Shown here in pieces: positions 35,620 to 44,988 of a DNA stretch of 64,000 bases (its first letter is position 1; each line of letters starts with the position of its first letter). The notes below the pieces were generated by a model. The model saw only the letters and a program-made list of their open reading frames with translations. It did not search any database and was not told the origin of the DNA. Source of the stretch: Acidipila rosea (GTDB lineage Bacteria; Acidobacteriota; Terriglobia; Terriglobales; Acidobacteriaceae); contig NZ_SMGK01000007.1 of NCBI RefSeq assembly GCF_004339725.1, positions 81,290-145,289 on the forward strand, written 5' to 3'. The position numbers and the translations under genes are program-made.

Positions 35620-36678
35620 ATGCTGCTCGAAGGCATCTTTTCCGCGATCACTACGCCGTTCTATCCCGACGGTCGGCTTTATTTCCGCAAACTGGAACAC
35701 AATGTTCTTCGCTACTCGCGAACACCACTTTCTGGAATGGTGGTGTTGGGATCGACGGGCGAAGCCGTCATGCTCGGGGATGAGGAGACGCGAGAGGTGC
35801 TGCGCGTCGCAAGGGAAACAGCTGCTGCGGATAAGGTCCTGCTGGCTGGCATCGCCCGCGACAGCGTCAGCGAAACCCTGCGACTGGCCGAATTCGCTGC
35901 GGAGAAGAACTATGACGCAGTTCTGGTGCGTACTCCCAGCTACTACGCCCCCCAGATGCAGCCGCGGGAAATCTTGACCTACTATCGCGCCGTTGCCGAT
36001 CGCTCCGCCCTCCCGGTCGTGCTTTATAGCATTCCCAAGTTCACGCACTACGATCTGCCTGTAGAGATCATCGCCGAACTTGCGCAGCATCCGAACATCA
36101 TTGGCCTCAAGGATTCGAGCGGGAACGTCGCCCGACTGGCGCAGATTATCGAGGCCACTGCCTCGGGTGTTAAGCGCACCGTCACCGTCACGACTACGTT
36201 TACAGCCGTTACTGCCAGGATGCTGGCAGAGAAGCATGCTTCGGCGGCGAACTTTATCCCCGCTGACATTCTCGGCACGGATGCCGCCGCTGTTGCCGTT
36301 GCGCCTCCTCAGCCCGCGCTCAAGACCCGGACCAGAGAGGTTGGTTTCCAGGTGCTGAGTGGTTCGGCAGAAAAGCTCAGCCAGTCGCTCGCAGCTGGCT
36401 GCAGTGGGGCTGTTTTGGCCTTCGCCGCCTGCGCCCCCCAAGCTTGCCAGGAAATATTTACGGCCTGGAAGGAAAACGACCCGAAGTTGGCGGGGGAGAA
36501 GCAGGAGCGAATCATAGCCGCAGCCGCCTTTGTAGCCGGGAAGCTTGGTGTGCCCGGACTGAAGTATGCCTGCGATCTGAACGGCTACTATGGTGGCCGT
36601 CCGCGGCTGCCGCTTCTACCTTTGACGGCAGCCGAGCAGGCCGAGGTAGCGCTGGCGATGGCTGACATCAGAAACTGA
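35620..36678 (+). CDS. DapA-family aldolase/lyase with a ~60-residue insertion
   Basis: 352 aa. N-terminal half is clearly of the dihydrodipicolinate synthase / N-acetylneuraminate lyase class I aldolase superfamily: G-S-T-G-E near residue 45, the Y of L-Y-S-I-P near 137, and the Schiff-base Lys in G-L-K-D-S-S-G (about 161). Members are usually 290-310 aa; here about 60 extra residues lie between about 175 and 237 (Thr/Val- and Ala-rich, ending K-T-R-T-R-E) before the L-S-G-S strand. Reaction cannot be set from sequence alone: pyruvate plus an aldehyde is the family theme. No other lysine gene is nearby. Confidence 0.8.
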   Translation: MLLEGIFSAITTPFYPDGRLYFRKLEHNVLRYSRTPLSGMVVLGSTGEAVMLGDEETREVLRVARETAAADKVLLAGIARDSVSETLRLAEFAAEKNYDAVLVRTPSYYAPQMQPREILTYYRAVADRSALPVVLYSIPKFTHYDLPVEIIAELAQHPNIIGLKDSSGNVARLAQIIEATASGVKRTVTVTTTFTAVTARMLAEKHASAANFIPADILGTDAAAVAVAPPQPALKTRTREVGFQVLSGSAEKLSQSLAAGCSGAVLAFAACAPQACQEIFTAWKENDPKLAGEKQERIIAAAAFVAGKLGVPGLKYACDLNGYYGGRPRLPLLPLTAAEQAEVALAMADIRN

Positions 36679-36842
36679 TTGGGACACAGCGGGAACTCCA
36701 TTCAAAGCAGCAATCCAGCCTCTTGCTGCTCAATCACGCCGATTGACCTCGAAACGCGCGAAACGCGAGCGTGGCTGTCTATAATAAAGAGTCAGAAAGA
36801 CCCTGCTCTTTCCATTCCTAAATTGAAGGGAAACACCGCCAA

Positions 36843-38696
36843 ATGGCGACAGGAGATGTTGCATTGGGCCAATCAGGACCTGATGCACTCGCGCAAGGCG
36901 CTTCGACCAAGCGTATCGTCAACGATTTCAGCATTCAGGTAGCCACGGTCAACGGCTCTGGCTCACAGTCTGCCAACAGTGTCCTGCTCAAGAGCATCTT
37001 CGGTATGGGCATCCCTGTCAGCGGCAAGAATTTGTTTCCTTCGAACATTGCAGGCTTACCTACCTGGTATACGATTCGCGCCAGCAAGTCTGGCTACGTG
37101 GCGCGCAAGAAAGAGATCGACCTCCTGGTAGCGATGAATGCTGAGACAGCGAAGGATGACATCCTTTCGCTGCCCTCCGGCGCCGTTGCTATCTATGAGG
37201 AATCGCTTGATCTTAAGCAGTACCGCGACGACGTAATTTGCTATCCGGTTCCTTTTGACAAGCTCACGGCAACTGTTTGCCCTGAGGCGAAGCTGCGAAA
37301 GCTTGTCAAGAACATGATTTACGTCGGCATCGTGGCCCAGCTGATCAGGATGGACATGAAGGCTGTAGAAGCCGCCTTGCGCCGCCAGTTTGCGAAGAAG
37401 CAAAAAGCTGCAGACCTGAACTGGGGAGCGGTTCAGGCGGGCTACGACTATGCTGCGGCATCCTTCACCAAGCAGGATCCGTACGTGCTGGAACATATGC
37501 ACGCGACGGAAGGCAAGATCATTATTGATGGCAATGCCGCTGCCGCACTTGGCGCCATGTTTGCCGGCGTTACGGTTGTCACCTGGTATCCGATCACGCC
37601 TTCATCCTCTGTGGTCGAGCAGTTGATCGACTATCTCAAGAAGTACCGCATTGAGCCCGATGGCAAGGCGAGCTTCGCCGTCGTCCAGGCTGAAGATGAA
37701 CTTGCCGCTGTCGGCATGGTATTCGGCGCCGGCTGGGCTGGCGCACGCTCCATGACGGCCACTTCCGGTCCGGGCATCTCCCTCATGGCCGAGTTTGCTG
37801 GTCTCGGCTACTTTGCGGAATTGCCGGGAGTTATCTTCGACGTGCAGCGCGTGGGGCCATCCACCGGGCTGCCGACACGCACGGCGCAGGCCGATCTGCT
37901 CTCCGTTGCCTATCTCTCGCACGGCGATACGAAGCACGTTATCCTGCTTCCCGCGAGTGTGAAGGAGTGCTACGAATTTGCAATTGCCGCTTTCGACCTT
38001 ACCGAGCGCCTGCAGACTCCCGTCTTTGTGCTTTCGGATCTCGATCTGGGCATGAACAACTGGATGTCCGAGCCCTTCGAATATCCGGAGAAGCCGCTCG
38101 ATCGCGGCAAGGTGCTGACTGCCGAGGATCTCAACCGGCTCGGCGGATTCGCGCGCTACCAGGATGTGGACGGCGACGGAATTCCTTACCGCACGCTGCC
38201 TGGAACGGATCATCCGAAGGCGGCCTACTTCACGCGCGGCAGTGGCCACAACGAGAAGGCTCTCTACACGGAGAAGCCGGATGACTATCAGAACCTGATG
38301 GAGCGCCTTTCGCGCAAATTCGATACGGCCCGGACGCTTGTTCCTGCGCCGGTCGTAGTGCAGACAGGGAAGTCGAAAGTGGGCATCATCGCCTATGGCA
38401 CCTCCGACTTTGCAGTCCTTGAGAGTCGCGATCAGCTCAAGAAGGAATACGGTACGGAGATGGATTATCTTCGCATCCGCGCCTTTCCCTTCACCCGCGA
38501 AGTGCATGATTTTGTGGCCTCGCATGACCGGGTTTACGTCGTTGAGCAAAACCGCGATGCGCAGATGCTGAGCCTGCTCAAACTCGATCTGCCTTCCGAA
38601 GATGCTGTAAAACTGCGCAGCGTGCGCCATTTCAATGGCCTGCCGATCGATGCGCGTTCAGTAACCGATGAACTGCTGCTGCAGGAGGGGATCTAA
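36843..38696 (+). CDS. korA: 2-oxoacid:ferredoxin oxidoreductase, alpha subunit (gamma-alpha fusion)
   Basis: 617 aa. Residues about 30-200 form the gamma (catalytic/CoA-linked) domain with G-S-G-S-Q-S-A-N; residues about 220-617 form the alpha pyrimidine-binding domain with the hallmark W-Y-P-I-T-P-S-S and the S-G-P-G-I-S-L-M segment. With the next gene it makes the KorAB-type enzyme that decarboxylates 2-oxoglutarate (or a similar 2-oxoacid) to the acyl-CoA while reducing ferredoxin. KorB starts at the base after its stop. No ferredoxin subunit adjoins. Confidence 0.92.
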   Translation: MATGDVALGQSGPDALAQGASTKRIVNDFSIQVATVNGSGSQSANSVLLKSIFGMGIPVSGKNLFPSNIAGLPTWYTIRASKSGYVARKKEIDLLVAMNAETAKDDILSLPSGAVAIYEESLDLKQYRDDVICYPVPFDKLTATVCPEAKLRKLVKNMIYVGIVAQLIRMDMKAVEAALRRQFAKKQKAADLNWGAVQAGYDYAAASFTKQDPYVLEHMHATEGKIIIDGNAAAALGAMFAGVTVVTWYPITPSSSVVEQLIDYLKKYRIEPDGKASFAVVQAEDELAAVGMVFGAGWAGARSMTATSGPGISLMAEFAGLGYFAELPGVIFDVQRVGPSTGLPTRTAQADLLSVAYLSHGDTKHVILLPASVKECYEFAIAAFDLTERLQTPVFVLSDLDLGMNNWMSEPFEYPEKPLDRGKVLTAEDLNRLGGFARYQDVDGDGIPYRTLPGTDHPKAAYFTRGSGHNEKALYTEKPDDYQNLMERLSRKFDTARTLVPAPVVVQTGKSKVGIIAYGTSDFAVLESRDQLKKEYGTEMDYLRIRAFPFTREVHDFVASHDRVYVVEQNRDAQMLSLLKLDLPSEDAVKLRSVRHFNGLPIDARSVTDELLLQEGI

Positions 38697-39743
38697 ATGG
38701 CAACCACAACTGTTCCAACTCCAAACCCCAAGGTAAATCGCCTCGGACTGCCAATTCTCGACTACCGCGGCGGCAAGACGACCCTTTGCGCGGGCTGCGG
38801 ACATAATGCAATTTCTGAGCGTATTATCGATGCGCTCTACGAGATGGGTGTCAAGCCCGAGCGGGTGATGAAGCTCTCCGGCATTGGCTGCTCGTCCAAG
38901 AGCCCGGCCTATTTTCTGTCGCGCGCGCACAGCTTCAACAGCGTGCACGGACGCATGCCCTCAGTGGCGACCGGGGCATTGCTTGCGAATAAAACGATGA
39001 TGGGCTTGGGCGTCTCGGGCGATGGCGATACCGCATCGATTGGTATGGGTCAGTTTGTCCATCTCATGCGTCGCAATCTGCCTCTGATCTACATCATTGA
39101 AGACAACGGTGTTTATGGTCTGACGAAGGGCCAGTTTTCGGCGACTGCTGATCTCGGATCGAAGCTCAAGACCGGTGTCATCAATGACTTGCCCGCAATC
39201 GACACCTGCTCGCTTGCCGTGCAACTTGGTGCGACCTTTGTGGGCCGGTCGTTTTCTGGAGACAAGAAGCAGTTGCTGGCCATGCTGAAGGCAGCCATCT
39301 CCCACAAGGGCACAGTGATGCTCGACGTTATCTCGCCCTGCGTCACGTTTAACGACCATGAGGGATCCACGAAGAGCTATAAGTACATGCAGGAGCACGA
39401 AGAGGCGATCACCGAAGTGGGCTTCGTTCCACACTTCGAGGATATCGCCGTCGAGTACGATGCTGGTTCGACCTACGACGTTACTATGCACGATGGTTCG
39501 CACCTTCGTCTGCGCAAGCTGCACGAGAGCTACAATCCCACAGATCGTGTCTCCGCAGTCAAAGCGTTGATGGAGGCGCACGAGCGTGGTGAAGTTTTAA
39601 CCGGCATATTTTATGTGGACACGCAGAAGCCGAGTTTTACTGAGATGCTGAACACGGTGGAGGAACCACTTGCTACATTGCCGCAGGAGCGCACACGGCC
39701 TTCGAAGCAGGTGTTGGATGAGGTCATGAACCGTCTGAAATAA
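38697..39743 (+). CDS. korB: 2-oxoacid:ferredoxin oxidoreductase, beta subunit
   Basis: 348 aa. TPP and [4Fe-4S]-binding beta subunit: C-A-G-C-G-H-N near residue 28, G-I-G-C-S-S, the TPP motif G-D-G-D-T-A-S-I-G-M-G running to D-N-x-V-Y-G-L-T-K-G-Q, and a later S-P-C-V-T-F-N-D Cys that completes the cluster ligands. Its ATG abuts the korA stop, so they are coupled. The beta subunit fits the 2-oxoglutarate type, though pyruvate or branched-chain 2-oxoacids cannot be excluded. Confidence 0.93.
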   Translation: MATTTVPTPNPKVNRLGLPILDYRGGKTTLCAGCGHNAISERIIDALYEMGVKPERVMKLSGIGCSSKSPAYFLSRAHSFNSVHGRMPSVATGALLANKTMMGLGVSGDGDTASIGMGQFVHLMRRNLPLIYIIEDNGVYGLTKGQFSATADLGSKLKTGVINDLPAIDTCSLAVQLGATFVGRSFSGDKKQLLAMLKAAISHKGTVMLDVISPCVTFNDHEGSTKSYKYMQEHEEAITEVGFVPHFEDIAVEYDAGSTYDVTMHDGSHLRLRKLHESYNPTDRVSAVKALMEAHERGEVLTGIFYVDTQKPSFTEMLNTVEEPLATLPQERTRPSKQVLDEVMNRLK

Positions 39744-39774
39744 CCCGCCGGAGACGGCCGCGGAGAACAGTTGA

Positions 39775-41253
39775 ATGTCCCTGCATCTGCGGCCAGCAGA
39801 CATTGCTGTTGTGCTGGTCTATCTTGTCGGCATTACGCTTTTCGGCATGCATTTTCGCGGGCGCGGCGAGCGTTCCATCAAGACTTATTTCCTCGCTGAC
39901 CGCAATATTCCATGGTGGGCAATCGCTCTCTCAATCGTCGCTGCGGAGACCAGCACGCTGACTATCATCAGCGTGCCTGGTCTTGCTTTTATCGGCGATT
40001 TCGGCTTTCTTCAGCTGGTACTCGGCTACCTGGCCGGACGCATCGTCATCTGCATCCTCTTTCTGCCGCGCTATTTTAGAGGTGAGCTGCTAACAGCCTA
40101 TCAACTGATCGGACAGCGGTTTGGCCGAAGGCTTCACCACCTCACCGCCCTGCTCTTCCTCCTCATGCGGGCCGCTGCGGAGGGAGTTCGCGTTTTTGCC
40201 GTTGCTATAGTAGTTGGCGTCGCGCTGGGTACAGGTGACATCACATCTATCGCGATCCTCTCTGCGCTTACCCTGCTCTACACCTTTGAGGGCGGCATGA
40301 CTGCCGTGATCTGGACAGACGTGGTGCAGATGTTTGTCTATGTCGCAGGCACAATCATCAGCCTGTGGACTATCAGCCATAAGATCCATGGAGGGTGGCA
40401 CTCCCTCATCGGAACCGCCGCCGCAGCGCACAAGTTGACCATCTTCCACTTCAGCTGGTCTCTTACGGAAACTTACACTTTCTGGGGTGGAATCATCGGC
40501 GGCTGTTTTCTGACCATGGCGAGCCACGGTACGGATCAACTGATGGTGCAGCGCCTGCTCACGGCGCGTGGACTGCGCGAGTCACGTCTGGCGTTACTGT
40601 CGAGCGGAGTTGTCATTCTGTTTCAGTTCACGCTTTTCCTTCTGATCGGCGCGGGGCTTTATGTCTACTACGGTCAAATGGGAGGAGCGCCGCACGTCGC
40701 TAGTTCAGACCGGCTTTTTCCGGCCTTCATTGTGCGGGAAATGCCAGTGGGCATAGCCGGATTGATGATTGCAGCTATTCTCGCTGCCTCCATGTCAAAC
40801 CTGAGTGCAGCGCTCAATTCTCTTGCATCGACATCAATCGTCGACTTCTACTCACTACGCCATCCCGAGGCAACGGATACTTACAAAGCAAAGCTGTCGC
40901 GAATCATGACAGTGCTTTGGGCCGTCGTCCTGTTTCTCTTGGCGATCCTCTCACGAAGCGGAGGCCACGTACTTGAGATCGGCCTCTCGATCGCCTCAGT
41001 ACTATGGGGCGCGATGCTAGGCGTTTTTCTGCTGGGGACACTCACGCAGAGGGCGACGGAGAACGGGACAATCGCCGGCATGCTCGTGGGCTGCGCCTTC
41101 AATCTGCTGCTCTGGTTGCAAACGGGGCCTGTGCACGTGGGGATCACAATCCCAAAGATTTCCTGGACTTGGTATGTCGCCTTCGGTTCGGGAGTTACAT
41201 TTCTGGTGGGTTATGCTGCCAGTTGGGCAAAATTGGGATCGCGAGAGGGGTAA
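39775..41253 (+). CDS. sodium:solute symporter (SSS family)
   Basis: 492 aa, about 13 membrane helices. The family core is visible: A-E-T-S-T-L-T-I-I-S-V-P-G near residue 60, the F-E-G-G-M-T-A-V-I-W-T-D-V-V-Q segment near 170, and A-S-M-S-N-L-S-A-A-L-N-S in the second repeat. It should import a small organic solute with Na+. The serine-hydrolase/NamZ fusion follows with no real gap, so muropeptide-derived sugar (MurNAc or anhydroMurNAc) is a reasonable substrate guess. Confidence 0.92.
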   Translation: MSLHLRPADIAVVLVYLVGITLFGMHFRGRGERSIKTYFLADRNIPWWAIALSIVAAETSTLTIISVPGLAFIGDFGFLQLVLGYLAGRIVICILFLPRYFRGELLTAYQLIGQRFGRRLHHLTALLFLLMRAAAEGVRVFAVAIVVGVALGTGDITSIAILSALTLLYTFEGGMTAVIWTDVVQMFVYVAGTIISLWTISHKIHGGWHSLIGTAAAAHKLTIFHFSWSLTETYTFWGGIIGGCFLTMASHGTDQLMVQRLLTARGLRESRLALLSSGVVILFQFTLFLLIGAGLYVYYGQMGGAPHVASSDRLFPAFIVREMPVGIAGLMIAAILAASMSNLSAALNSLASTSIVDFYSLRHPEATDTYKAKLSRIMTVLWAVVLFLLAILSRSGGHVLEIGLSIASVLWGAMLGVFLLGTLTQRATENGTIAGMLVGCAFNLLLWLQTGPVHVGITIPKISWTWYVAFGSGVTFLVGYAASWAKLGSREG

Positions 41254-41258
41254 TAGCG

Positions 41259-43646
41259 TTGAGAAGATTCGTTACCGTGATAGGTCTTCTTCTGTTGTTT
41301 TGTGGGCTAGACTGCTTCGCTGCACAACCTGATTTTGCCAGCATCGATAGGCTTGTCAACGCTGGCATAGCGAATCACAAGCTTCCTGGCGCGGTTGTCA
41401 TTGTTGGTCACAATGGCCACATCGTTTATCGGCGCGCCTACGGTTCGCGGTCACTTATACCTGCTCAGGAGCGGATGACTGCGAACACCATCTTTGACAT
41501 GGCGTCGCTCACCAAGTGTCTCGCTACGGCAACTGCCGTCATGCAACTCTACCAGCAAGGGCGCATCAGTGTTGACGAGCCCGTCGCCCATTACTTGCCG
41601 GAGTTCGCACAGAACGGCAAGCAGAACATCACCGTTCGCAACCTGTTGACGCACTACTCCGGCTTACCGCCGGACCTCCCCCTCACCGAGCCGTGGGAAG
41701 GGAAGTCGGAGGCATATCGCATGGCGTTCGCTATCAAGCCCTCCACGCCGCCCGGCGTACGGTTTGTCTATAGCGATATCAACTTTATTGTGCTGGGCGC
41801 ACTGGTAGAAAAGATCACCGGGCAGACGCTTGATGAGTATGCAGCGGAGCACATTTATAAGCCTCTTGGGATGTCACATACCCGGTTTTTGCCGCCGGTA
41901 GAGTGGCGCGCGCTGATAGCTCCCACCCAGTACGAGCAGGGCGATCATGGCACCATGCTGCGGGGGGTGGTTCACGACCCTACCTCACGACGAATGGGGG
42001 GAGTTGCGGGGCATGCTGGTCTCTTCAGCACTGCGGACGACGTATCGCTCTTTGCGCAAGCCCTGCTTGACCGGCTCGCCGGCCGGCCCAGCACCTTTCC
42101 GCTATCGCGCGCCGTTTTGGCCAAGATGGTCATTCCGGAGCAGCCTGCGACAGCTACCGCTCTACGCGGCTTTGGATGGGACATAGATTCGCCCTTTTCG
42201 AGCAACCGCGGCACCATCTTTCCAATTGGCTCCTTCGGACACACGGGTTTCACTGGAACATCACTTTGGATGGATCCAGTCAGCAACACGTATGTAGTGA
42301 CGCTCGCGAATGCAGTACATCCGGACGGCCCAAAAGGGCTGGGTACACTGCGTGGCGATGTTGCGGACTCAGCTGCCATTGCGCTAGGCATCCGCCCCGA
42401 CGGCGGCAAACTTTCAGCGAGACTCACTGGCTATAACGAATCGATCGCAGGCATGCGCCACTGGCTCGCTCGCAACGGTGAGGTTAAAACCGGCATAGAC
42501 GTACTTGCGTCCGATGGCTTCGCCGAACTCACCTCTCTCAGTAGAAATCATCCCGGCCAGCTGCGGATCGGGCTCCTTACCAATCAATCTGGAGTGGACT
42601 CGTCGGGCCGCCGGACCATTGATCTCCTTGCACACGCGCCGAACGTCGAATTGAAGACGCTCTTCAGTCCGGAACACGGCATCCATGGCACTCTCGACAG
42701 GGAGAATATCGGCAACTCAAAGGATGAAACGACTGGGATTCCTGTCATTAGCCTTTATGGGGCCACGGATAAGCAACGTCGCCCATCGCTCGATATGCTG
42801 CGCCAGTTGGATGCTGTCGTTATTGATCTGCAGGATTCGGGTGTCCGCTTCTACACGTATGAAACTGTGATGGACTACTTCCTTGAGGCGGCCTCCCAAA
42901 CCGGTACCCCGATTGTTGTGCTTGATAGGCCCGACCCGCTCAATGGAGCTGTCGTTCAAGGGCCGGTCTCTGATGCCGATGATTTGAGCTATGTCCACTA
43001 CCTGCCACTGCCTGTGCGCCATGGCATGACCATGGGTGAGTTAGCTCGTTACTTTGTCCAGCAGCGCGGACTGCATACTCCGCTGAAAGTTGTCGCAATG
43101 CAGGGCTGGCAACGCGGAGACTGGTATGACTCGACGGCGCTTACGTGGGTGAATCCCTCCCCTAATCTGCGCAATATGAATGAGGCTACGCTTTATCCGG
43201 CGCTGGGGCTCGTTGAATCGACCAACATTTCAGTTGGACGCGGCACGGACACCCCGTTCGAATTGTTGGGCGCTCCCTGGATCAACGGGCGTCTTCTCGC
43301 CGCAAAGCTGAATGCAGAATTTATCCCTGGCGTGAGGTTTGTCCCTGCTGACTTTACCCCGGCCAAGCCAGCTCCCTACGGCGATGAGCTATGCCATGGC
43401 ATACAGCTCATCGTGACGAATCGCAATGTCCTCGACTCTCCCCGTCTCGGGGTTGAAATAGCAGCCCTGCTCCGGAGGCTCTATCCTGATAAATTTCTAC
43501 TCAACAAGATGAAGACACTGCTTGCGAACCGCTCTGTGCTGGAAGAACTGCAAAGAGGGGAGTCAGCCAATACGATCATGGAGCAGGAGCGGCCATCGCT
43601 CGAACACTTTCTAGAACAGCGCCAGCGGGTTCTGCTCTATCCCTGA
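41259..43646 (+). CDS. beta-lactamase-fold serine hydrolase fused to NamZ-type exo-N-acetylmuramidase (DUF1343)
   Basis: 795 aa from a TTG start at 41259 with GAGAGGGG just upstream; the open frame before it lies inside the symporter gene in another frame. Signal peptide (V-T-V-I-G-L-L-L-L-F-C-G). Residues about 25-385 are a class C beta-lactamase/esterase fold with S83-L-T-K86, a Y-S-D motif near 168 and a G-H-T-G motif near 327. Residues about 425-795 are DUF1343, the NamZ/GH171 exo-beta-N-acetylmuramidase family (L-L-T-N-Q-S-G-V-D, E-H-G-I-H-G, L-Q-D-S-G-V-R-F-Y-T-Y, V-E-S-T-N-I-S-V-G-R-G-T). NamZ releases MurNAc from peptidoglycan fragments. The serine-hydrolase half may trim peptides or esters. 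Confidence 0.9.
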   Translation: MRRFVTVIGLLLLFCGLDCFAAQPDFASIDRLVNAGIANHKLPGAVVIVGHNGHIVYRRAYGSRSLIPAQERMTANTIFDMASLTKCLATATAVMQLYQQGRISVDEPVAHYLPEFAQNGKQNITVRNLLTHYSGLPPDLPLTEPWEGKSEAYRMAFAIKPSTPPGVRFVYSDINFIVLGALVEKITGQTLDEYAAEHIYKPLGMSHTRFLPPVEWRALIAPTQYEQGDHGTMLRGVVHDPTSRRMGGVAGHAGLFSTADDVSLFAQALLDRLAGRPSTFPLSRAVLAKMVIPEQPATATALRGFGWDIDSPFSSNRGTIFPIGSFGHTGFTGTSLWMDPVSNTYVVTLANAVHPDGPKGLGTLRGDVADSAAIALGIRPDGGKLSARLTGYNESIAGMRHWLARNGEVKTGIDVLASDGFAELTSLSRNHPGQLRIGLLTNQSGVDSSGRRTIDLLAHAPNVELKTLFSPEHGIHGTLDRENIGNSKDETTGIPVISLYGATDKQRRPSLDMLRQLDAVVIDLQDSGVRFYTYETVMDYFLEAASQTGTPIVVLDRPDPLNGAVVQGPVSDADDLSYVHYLPLPVRHGMTMGELARYFVQQRGLHTPLKVVAMQGWQRGDWYDSTALTWVNPSPNLRNMNEATLYPALGLVESTNISVGRGTDTPFELLGAPWINGRLLAAKLNAEFIPGVRFVPADFTPAKPAPYGDELCHGIQLIVTNRNVLDSPRLGVEIAALLRRLYPDKFLLNKMKTLLANRSVLEELQRGESANTIMEQERPSLEHFLEQRQRVLLYP

Positions 43647-44353
43647 TCGCTCCAGAGCGCATCGCCCCCGAGAAGGCCATCCTGATTTGGCACGATGGTG
43701 ACATTCGGCGGGAGATTGAAGGAAATTTCCTTCGAGTTTCCGCCGCCGACATACAGGTGATCCCAGTTAAAGGTCGCCAGCGTCTGTGCAATTGCTTTCT
43801 CAAGCAGGTGGTTCCAGCGTTTCTTGCCGTGCTTTTTGAGGCCTGCACGTCCTAAGAACTGCTCATAGGTCTTCCCCTTTTGCCAGGGGTGATGTCCGAG
43901 TTCCAGCCCTGGGCAGAGTCGCCCGTTGGTGAAAAGCGCTGAACCAAGGCCGGTTCCCAGGGTCAGCACCAGCTCGACGCCGTGCTTCTTGATAGCCCCA
44001 AAGCCCTGTACAGCTGCATCGTTTGCAACCCTCACCGGCTTCTTCCACCGGCGTTCCAGTTCCTTTTCCAGGGGATATTCAATCCACTTCGGATTCAAAT
44101 TGGCCGCTGTATGAACTACACCCTGCTTGATAACACCGGGAAAGCCCACGGAAACTCGATCGAAGTGGGGCATCTGCTTACTCAGGCGTGTCAGCCTTTG
44201 CAGGATTCGACCAGGAGTTGGATGTTCAGGTGTTTCTATCCGCAGCCGCTCGGAAATTGGCTTGCCGTCGGGTCCTAATGCCATCATCTTCAGCCCCGAT
44301 CCACCGATATCAATCGCGAGAGTGACGGGTCCGCGTGTTTTGCTCTTCTTCAA
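43637..44353 (-). CDS. ROK-family sugar kinase, polyphosphate-glucokinase-like
   Basis: 238 aa. Begins with the ATPase motif A-I-D-I-G-G-S-G-L-K and carries V-S-V-G-F-P-G, N-D-A-A-V-Q-G-F-G and L-G-T-G-L-G-S-A, matching the short PpgK-type ROK kinases that use polyphosphate or ATP to phosphorylate glucose. The zinc-binding Cys cluster of larger ROK regulators is absent. Its 3' end overlaps the NamZ fusion gene by 10 bases; its start overlaps the next minus gene's stop (ATGA). Confidence 0.85.
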   Translation of the reverse strand: MKKSKTRGPVTLAIDIGGSGLKMMALGPDGKPISERLRIETPEHPTPGRILQRLTRLSKQMPHFDRVSVGFPGVIKQGVVHTAANLNPKWIEYPLEKELERRWKKPVRVANDAAVQGFGAIKKHGVELVLTLGTGLGSALFTNGRLCPGLELGHHPWQKGKTYEQFLGRAGLKKHGKKRWNHLLEKAIAQTLATFNWDHLYVGGGNSKEISFNLPPNVTIVPNQDGLLGGDALWSDQG

Positions 44354-44895
44354 ATCTGTTCTCCTTGTTCTTCAGCCTGCTCCAGCAGAAACTCAAGTAC
44401 GGTGGGGAGGATCTGTCCTACACCGTCAGAAGTATCGACGCGCAAGGCGGGCCGAACGATAGGCTCAAACTCAGATTTGATGCGCAAATAGAGAGAGATG
44501 TTCCGGTCGTGTGCGGGATGCTTGCTGGCGTTGAGAGCCAGCCGTTGCCTCGCAACTGCCTCGCTGCATTCGAGCACAATGATTGCCCAGCGTGCGCCAA
44601 CCTTTTTTGCTGCCGCGATCACTTGTTCGATCTGCGCCGCGCGTGAAAAGGTGCGCCCGTCGAAAATGATGTATTGCGGCTGCTGGTGGGTGACGAGATA
44701 CTCTGCGGCGCTCAGCATGGCATCCATACATAGGCTGTTCTGCGCGGCTGTGTAGTCAGTAGCCGCTCCAGGAAACAGTGCGGCGCGCACGCGGTCTTTG
44801 TCGATCGCAACGGCATTAAGCCGTTCGACAAGGGCCTGCGCAAGGGTGGTTTTGCCGGTGCCGGGTAGGCCGGCGAGCATAAGGTATGTGCTCAT
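44350..44895 (-). CDS. P-loop small-molecule kinase (AAA_33 / gluconokinase-like)
   Basis: 181 aa. Walker A G-L-P-G-T-G-K-T near residues 9-16, a V-A-I-D-K-D-R-V-R segment, and D-G-R-T-F-S in the lid region. Zeta-toxin/chloramphenicol-phosphotransferase-like AAA_33 kinases of this size phosphorylate sugars, antibiotics or nucleosides. It is translationally coupled to the ROK kinase, so a sugar substrate is plausible. No antitoxin gene is evident, which argues against a zeta toxin. Confidence 0.75.
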   Translation of the reverse strand: MSTYLMLAGLPGTGKTTLAQALVERLNAVAIDKDRVRAALFPGAATDYTAAQNSLCMDAMLSAAEYLVTHQQPQYIIFDGRTFSRAAQIEQVIAAAKKVGARWAIIVLECSEAVARQRLALNASKHPAHDRNISLYLRIKSEFEPIVRPALRVDTSDGVGQILPTVLEFLLEQAEEQGEQI

Positions 44896-44988
44896 GAAAC
44901 GATCATGGTTGCCAATGGTCTATGCACCCAGTTAGCTTATAGAGTTTTCGCAGCGAGGGGAATGCCTTGCGGAAGGCTTGGAGGAAGA

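Noticed and set aside
35524..36441. Long minus-strand open frame extending the membrane protein gene to 479 aa
   Set aside because: It is the mirror of the DapA-like gene. Codon logic and motifs belong to the plus strand, and the membrane protein has its own ATG and ribosome binding site at 35523.
37602..38630. 342-aa minus-strand frame antisense to korA
   Set aside because: korA shows strong family motifs on the plus strand; the antisense frame has none.
44350..44895. Zeta-toxin-like toxin gene
   Set aside because: P-loop kinase fold is compatible, but no antitoxin gene adjoins and it is coupled to a sugar kinase.
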